Virus record (IMG/VR): IMGVR_UViG_3300031539_000171
Coordinates: 1-32,840 of that record
DNA length: 32,840 nt
From: a virus
Strand: one strand, 5' to 3'
Under the pieces are notes generated by a model, which was not told the DNA's origin, did not search any database, and worked only from the letters and a program-made list of their open reading frames with translations. The first letter of the stretch is position 1; every line of letters begins with the position of its first letter. Below are positions 28,972 to 32,840 of this stretch, piece after piece. Position numbers and translations under genes: made by a program.

Positions 28972-29151
28972 TCAATTAAGACATATGAAATTTGGCGGCC
29001 AATCATTATACCTAAATCCCAGAAATATTTTATGTTGCATTTTTTCATTTTCAATAGTAGCCACTTGTTCAAGGCGGATAAAATCATCAGCAGAAATTTT
29101 ACTTTCATTGAACCAGTAAAAAACCATATTTGTATAGTCTTGTTCTTCCAT
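28972..29151 (-). CDS. Small hypothetical protein (59 aa)
   Basis: MEEQDYTNMVFYWFNESKIS begins this acidic, aromatic protein, which ends in WPPNFICLN. It fills the space between phoH and the polymerase fragment, with ~50 nt AT-rich spacers on both sides. No family is recognised. It is not homing-endonuclease-like, so it does not explain the polymerase split. Confidence 0.55.
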   Translation of the reverse strand: MEEQDYTNMVFYWFNESKISADDFIRLEQVATIENEKMQHKIFLGFRYNDWPPNFICLN

Positions 29152-29203
29152 ATAACTAATATAACAAAAATAATCTAAATAGAAAAATTTTTGGTCAATT
29201 ATT

Positions 29204-29950
29204 TTAAGCTATTTTATCTAAAACTTTAAGTACTAACGGAATTATTGGATTTCTGACACATTCTTCGGCGGTAAATTCAACAGTACCAACAAATTCTTCT
29301 TCCTTAAAAGCTTTAAATACTCCCGCTAAACAAGAATCATTTCCTTTTCTATCAATCTGCTCAATATCTCCAAGAAATATCATTTTGCTATTTTTTCCAA
29401 TTCGAGTAACGATAGTTTTAAATGTATGCATATCAATATTTTGAGTTTCATCTATGATAACAATTGAATTGTCCATAGTGTTACCTCTTACATAAGCAAT
29501 TGGTTCAATGGAAATCATTCCAGCCTCCATCATTCGTTGTGATGTTACTCTATCTCCAAAGATTTTGTTTAAATTACCCAAGTAAGACCACATATATGGT
29601 TCCATTTTTTCTTGCAAAGTTCCTGGAAGAAAACCTAGTTCCTCTCCTTTAATAGTGGTTACTGATTTAATTAACACAATTTTACGATACTGTGGTTGTG
29701 ATTTTAATAAATGGAGCCCGGTTATTAAACTTAAATAAGTTTTACCGGTTCCTGCGGGGCCAATAGCAATTGTTACCTCCTTTTCTTCTATGGCTTTTTT
29801 TAGTTGTTTTTGTTTTTCATTTAAACATTTAACTTCTATTTTTTTATTCTGTAAATCTAGTGTTTGTTTGTACTCGATTCTTTGTGAGTGATCTTCCCAT
29901 GTATAAACATCTTTAAGATCATCGGCGGATAAATTTTTTTTCTTAGCCAT
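29204..29950 (-). CDS. phoH: PhoH-like ATPase
   Basis: A predicted RNA-associated P-loop ATPase, common in marine and other large phages. The 248-aa protein has Walker A GPAGTGKT (64-71), the KIVLIKSVTTIKGEELGFLPG segment typical of PhoH (R/K-x-V...GEELGFLPG), Walker B NSIVIIDETQN and the GDIEQID sensor-like motif. It lacks an N-terminal PIN domain. Its cellular role is unsettled; links to RNA decay and phosphate stress are reported for the family. A palindrome lies ~25 nt upstream. Confidence 0.92.
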   Translation of the reverse strand: MAKKKNLSADDLKDVYTWEDHSQRIEYKQTLDLQNKKIEVKCLNEKQKQLKKAIEEKEVTIAIGPAGTGKTYLSLITGLHLLKSQPQYRKIVLIKSVTTIKGEELGFLPGTLQEKMEPYMWSYLGNLNKIFGDRVTSQRMMEAGMISIEPIAYVRGNTMDNSIVIIDETQNIDMHTFKTIVTRIGKNSKMIFLGDIEQIDRKGNDSCLAGVFKAFKEEEFVGTVEFTAEECVRNPIIPLVLKVLDKIA

Positions 29951-29972
29951 TCAATACTTATTTTATTTTAGT

Positions 29973-29988
29973 TATCACCTCTGTGATA
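29973..29988. promoter_or_regulatory. 16-bp palindrome upstream of phoH
   Basis: TATCACCTCTGTGATA: TATCAC and GTGATA are perfect complements around CTCT. The position, 22 nt before the phoH ATG, would suit an operator or a 5' leader hairpin. Not recognised. Confidence 0.35.
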
Positions 29989-30025
29989 TCCTATATTTTA
30001 ATATCTATTCGCCCTTAATAAAGCT

Positions 30026-30053
30026 TAAAAGGCCCTCCTTGCATAGGAGAGCC
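30026..30053 (-). terminator. Intrinsic terminator after the 594-aa gene
   Basis: On the minus strand GGCTCTCCT and AGGAGGGCC pair (plus 30031-30039 and 30045-30053, one G-U pair) around a 5-nt loop, followed by TTTTAAG. Confidence 0.8.
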
Positions 30054-30075
30054 TTACATTTAAGTTAATGGTTTG

Positions 30076-31860
30076 TTAATCTTTAAACAACCTTGGATAA
30101 AAGGATTCACTTATTCCAGCCCTTGTATCTTGATAAATTTCATAATAAGTTTTTTCATCTTGAGCTTTCCATTGTTTAAATGCTCTATCAGCATGCTGTT
30201 CACCCTTACCTTCTGATCTTCTATCTTTATCAATAATTTTTACACCCTTTTGACTTATTGTATCAAATACATAATTTTCAAGTTTTTTAATTGAAACTTC
30301 TTTTGGTAAAAATACCATAAAATAATCAACATGAGCATTTTTGGAATATTCTTTTCCTATTTCATCTAAATCTTTTTGAAATTGAAGTGGATTTCTAACA
30401 TATTTTATAGAAGATAATTCTTTAAGCACACTCAAATCTTCTTTGTCGTAATGTACATCAATTTTATCAACTTTATCTATATCTTTTTTAGGAACTGGAT
30501 CAATTGTAACTGTTTCTGGATCAACATCATTCCCCTTTAAAATAGCATAAGTATATTTTCCTGACTCATCTTTTTTACCTCTTGTTAATAATTCATGAAT
30601 TAAGGCATAAAATACTTTTAGAGTTGCTATTTTAGAAGAATTTACTTCACCAGCTTCAACAGCGCTACCTACAACTCTTGTTCCTTGATAAGGTTCTTCA
30701 GATGCTATAAAATTCCATACTGCAAATGCTGCATTATTTCCTAATATAGATTTTAATTTTTCAGGTCCTAATTTTCTTAATACATTTCGAGCTTCTTCTA
30801 CAGTTTTTTCCATTTGTTTCCACCAATCAAATCTTGTTAACGCTCCATGCGCACCTAAACGAATGGATCCACCAGCATCTGAATAATCCTTAAGCTCATA
30901 AGTAATATTATTTGCAGTTACATCAAATGATTCAGAACCTCCTGCAAATCTAGCACCTTGCATAATATATGCCATAAGAATTTCACCTCTACCAACACCT
31001 TTAGGTTCTGCTATAAATAACATATTTAAGAAGGTTCCAGAATCTAAAACCTCATCCATATATGTTCCATCTTTATTTATGCTTAGAATATCATCGGTTG
31101 TATATTTTCCAATATATTCTAACATATCCTTTTTCCATTTGGCTCTTTCTTCTGGAGTTTTTAATTGTAATTTGATCTTTTTAGCAGCAGTATAGGTTGG
31201 ATCTTCATCAACTTCATTCATTAATACCTGATCCATTATTGTTACAATATCATCAAGCACACCAATAATTGATCTACCTTCTCCATGAGTTATATTTTTA
31301 GCGAAGGCTGCCCATTCTTTTATTTTTCCATTTTCTTCAAAAAACTTTGTTAAAGATTCCGGAATATCTAATTCTGAAACAATTCTTTCATCTTTTTTAG
31401 AATAGGATTTTTTTGTAGATTTTTTATCAATTGTTGAACGGGAAAGTTCTTTAAATTCTTCTGGATGTGTTTTAAATTGGTAATCCCAAAAATCTCCATA
31501 AGTTAATCCTTTAGGAACTTCTGGAACAATTAATGGTTTCCATGTTTTAGCTTTGCCAGTTGCTTGTTCTTTAGCTTTCTTTTGATTTTTATCAAAATTG
31601 CTTATTGCTTCTTGAACATCGTATTTATTACCTACCTTACTTTGAATAAAGCTAATGAGTTTAGGAGCATGTTGTTTCATGTCCTTTACATCTTGCCATC
31701 CCTTTATTGTATCATTTCTTCTTTTTCCGTTAACCTGGAGAATTTTATCAGTGTAGTCATCAATATTAATATTGTTACTGATAGCTCCTACTAATTTGCC
31801 AATAGCTCTTTCTAATTCTTTCTGTGTAAGTTCTTCGTATAAACTTGGATAAAATGACAT
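30076..31860 (-). CDS. Large protein with a PD-(D/E)XK-like nuclease core, probable virion protein
   Basis: The N-terminal ~280 residues of this 594-aa protein are helical and charged. Residues 288-337 read GVGRGEILMAYIM, then SESFDVTANNITYELKDYSD and IRLG. This gives E293, D313, E322 and K324 in the order E...D...ExK, as in restriction-endonuclease-like folds ('GkGE... Dv... yElK'). The C-terminal ~150 residues are mixed alpha/beta. The protein begins MSFYPSLYEEL and ends SESFYPRLFKD, the same motif at both ends. An exact late-type motif lies 9 nt from the ATG, and a terminator follows. Nuclease activity is inferred from motifs only; I know no close family. Confidence 0.75.
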   Translation of the reverse strand: MSFYPSLYEELTQKELERAIGKLVGAISNNINIDDYTDKILQVNGKRRNDTIKGWQDVKDMKQHAPKLISFIQSKVGNKYDVQEAISNFDKNQKKAKEQATGKAKTWKPLIVPEVPKGLTYGDFWDYQFKTHPEEFKELSRSTIDKKSTKKSYSKKDERIVSELDIPESLTKFFEENGKIKEWAAFAKNITHGEGRSIIGVLDDIVTIMDQVLMNEVDEDPTYTAAKKIKLQLKTPEERAKWKKDMLEYIGKYTTDDILSINKDGTYMDEVLDSGTFLNMLFIAEPKGVGRGEILMAYIMQGARFAGGSESFDVTANNITYELKDYSDAGGSIRLGAHGALTRFDWWKQMEKTVEEARNVLRKLGPEKLKSILGNNAAFAVWNFIASEEPYQGTRVVGSAVEAGEVNSSKIATLKVFYALIHELLTRGKKDESGKYTYAILKGNDVDPETVTIDPVPKKDIDKVDKIDVHYDKEDLSVLKELSSIKYVRNPLQFQKDLDEIGKEYSKNAHVDYFMVFLPKEVSIKKLENYVFDTISQKGVKIIDKDRRSEGKGEQHADRAFKQWKAQDEKTYYEIYQDTRAGISESFYPRLFKD

Positions 31861-31869
31861 ACCATTAAC

Positions 31870-31883
31870 TTTATTTTATATAT
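31870..31883 (-). promoter_or_regulatory. Late-promoter-like motif before the 594-aa gene
   Basis: An exact ATATATAAAATAAA, 9 nt from the ATG at 31860, right behind the clamp terminator. Confidence 0.5.
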
Positions 31884-31887
31884 CTCT

Positions 31888-31917
31888 AAAGAAAGGGGCT
31901 GAGATAACCCCAGCCCC
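31888..31917 (-). terminator. Intrinsic terminator after the clamp gene
   Basis: On the minus strand GGGGCTG and CAGCCCC (plus 31895-31901 and 31911-31917) pair around 9 nt and run into TTTCTTTAG. Confidence 0.85.
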
Positions 31918-31950
31918 GAACATTCAAACATACCAAACATGACAGCTACG

Positions 31951-32733
31951 TCAATCTTTTTCAACCATTGATATGACTGTGGTTGTGTTTAAATCATGAG
32001 ATGAAAATACTAATCTATCATCTCCCATTTTTACATTATAGTTTTCAACATCAATACTTTCAAATTGCTCTTTGAATACATTAATTGTTTGTTCTGATCC
32101 ATCATGTTCACCTGGATTCTCTCCAATAAGTAGATCAAAAGTTTTTCCACTTACATAAACATTTGCTGCATTCTTAAATTCCATGAATTTATACTCACTA
32201 TCTAATGAACATAATGAATTTACTTTTTCAATATTTTCTGAAGAAAGTTCAAATTTTGCTACAACATCATCTAATGCTGCAATTCTATCTACAAATAATT
32301 CATCAGAAATATATTTGAAAATATTAAGAGAAGTACAATCTACAGTAATTTTTAAACTTTTGTTCTTAAGAACTAAATTTAATCCTGCGAACTCAGTTGA
32401 ATTATCACCTGTGACTTCATCATAATTTACCGTAAATGAAAATTCTTCAGATCCAAACTGATCCATTACTTTCATTAATCGAGCAATGTTATAAATACCA
32501 ACTTTAACTCTTTGGGGGTCTTTTGATTTTTTAACAGTTAATCCTGCTTCATCGAATTTTATCTTTGAATACTTGACAACTGAACGTTCTTCGTTGTACG
32601 TTTTTGCTATGAACAAAGATTCATTTTCATCAATCTCTAAAAGAAGTGATTGATCTATTGAAACGAATTTTTTAAGCCATGTAGAAAAGGCTTTAACATT
32701 TTTTGCTGAGAATTCAATTTTTTTAGCTGCCAT
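31951..32733 (-). CDS. 45: Probable sliding clamp (T4 gp45-like)
   Basis: A trimeric ring protein that tethers the polymerase and, in T4, also activates late transcription through gp55. The 260-aa length is close to T4 gp45 (228). Clamp-like features are the strand-rich repeat plan, VKVGIYNIARLMKVMDQFGS (compare VAIYDLNGFLGILSLV in gp45), a second-domain helix (SENIEKVNSLCSLDSE), and the final strand pair YNVKMGDDRLVFSSHD / TTTVISMVEKD. Identity is low and no catalytic motif exists, so this rests on pattern and on nearby phoH and polymerase genes. A 13/14 late-motif variant lies upstream. Confidence 0.65.
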   Translation of the reverse strand: MAAKKIEFSAKNVKAFSTWLKKFVSIDQSLLLEIDENESLFIAKTYNEERSVVKYSKIKFDEAGLTVKKSKDPQRVKVGIYNIARLMKVMDQFGSEEFSFTVNYDEVTGDNSTEFAGLNLVLKNKSLKITVDCTSLNIFKYISDELFVDRIAALDDVVAKFELSSENIEKVNSLCSLDSEYKFMEFKNAANVYVSGKTFDLLIGENPGEHDGSEQTINVFKEQFESIDVENYNVKMGDDRLVFSSHDLNTTTVISMVEKD

Positions 32734-32792
32734 TTTAATTTATTTTGTTTATCTTTTTTATGACAGCAAGTTGAAAGGTTTTCATATAAATG

Positions 32793-32821
32793 AAAAAAGA
32801 CCCAATTAATTGAGTCTTTTT
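32793..32821 (-). terminator. Intrinsic terminator for a gene beyond the right edge
   Basis: On the minus strand GACTCAA and TTGGGTC (plus 32799-32805 and 32810-32816, one G-U) with a 4-nt loop and a TTTTTT run. An A-run on the other side could let it work in both directions. Confidence 0.75.
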
Positions 32822-32840
32822 AGAATATTTTCTTTTATTT

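Noticed and set aside
1-32840. CRISPR arrays, insertion sequences or integrase/attachment sites
   Set aside because: No regularly spaced repeats, transposase or integrase motifs were seen; the window reads as continuous virulent-phage genome.

Overview
The window is a 32.8 kb piece of a large, AT-rich (roughly 30% G+C by eye), T4-like contractile-tailed phage genome. T4-type hallmarks are a gp20-like portal, a gp4-like head completion nuclease, two gp55-like late sigma factors, gp46/gp47 (Rad50/Mre11-type), gp41-like replicative helicase, UvsX, a gp43-type family B polymerase fragment and a probable gp45 clamp. Every supported gene lies on the minus strand, so transcription runs from high to low coordinates. 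Almost no start codon has a Shine-Dalgarno sequence; starts sit behind A-rich leaders. This fits a Bacteroidota-type host, but that is an inference.

Layout, right to left (transcription order). 32.8-26 kb: probable sliding clamp, a 594-aa protein with a PD-(D/E)XK-like core, PhoH, a 59-aa ORF, the C-terminal part of a split DNA polymerase, small ORFs, a calcineurin-like phosphoesterase and a Nudix hydrolase. 25.9-17.9 kb: recombination and replication block with uvsX, two small genes, the gp41 helicase, small ORFs, gp47, a deoxyribosyltransferase-like gene, a zinc-finger-like mini-protein and gp46. 17.9-16 kb: three proteins sharing an ESLNE-type motif, one with an AT-hook, possibly head-interior proteins. 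16-14.2 kb: XPD/DinG-like Fe-S helicase. 14.2-4.6 kb: virion block with a gp15-like tail terminator candidate, a 931-aa very acidic protein, two membrane-anchored coiled-coil proteins, tandem gp55-like sigma factors, gp4, a 226-aa unknown protein, the portal and a small membrane protein. 4.55-4.04 kb: an RNA locus. 4.0-0 kb: hypothetical genes, thymidylate kinase, a sigma-70/ECF-like factor, and the start of a RecB-like nuclease.

The outstanding element is a complete tmRNA (ssrA) gene at about 4072-4434 that is circularly permuted. On the minus strand the 3' acceptor piece (T-arm, acceptor strand, discriminator A) comes first, then a 167-nt intervening segment, then the 5' piece with the canonical GGGGCTG start, D-region, resume site and a tag ending AMAA. 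The two pieces rebuild a perfect tmRNA acceptor stem, with the G3-U70 alanine identity pair, and a P2 helix. Two-piece tmRNA from permuted genes is known in some bacterial lineages; I know of no description in a T4-like phage.

A second system-level pattern is a 14-nt motif, ATAWATAAAATAAA on the coding strand. It occurs in eight exact copies just upstream of starts, mostly of probable virion or late genes, and near-copies precede the portal, the gp15-like gene and the clamp. It resembles a T4-type late promoter (TATAAATA) and would pair naturally with the gp55-like factors. It also precedes the Nudix gene, whose N terminus carries the ESLNE motif, so this enzyme may be a packaged virion protein.
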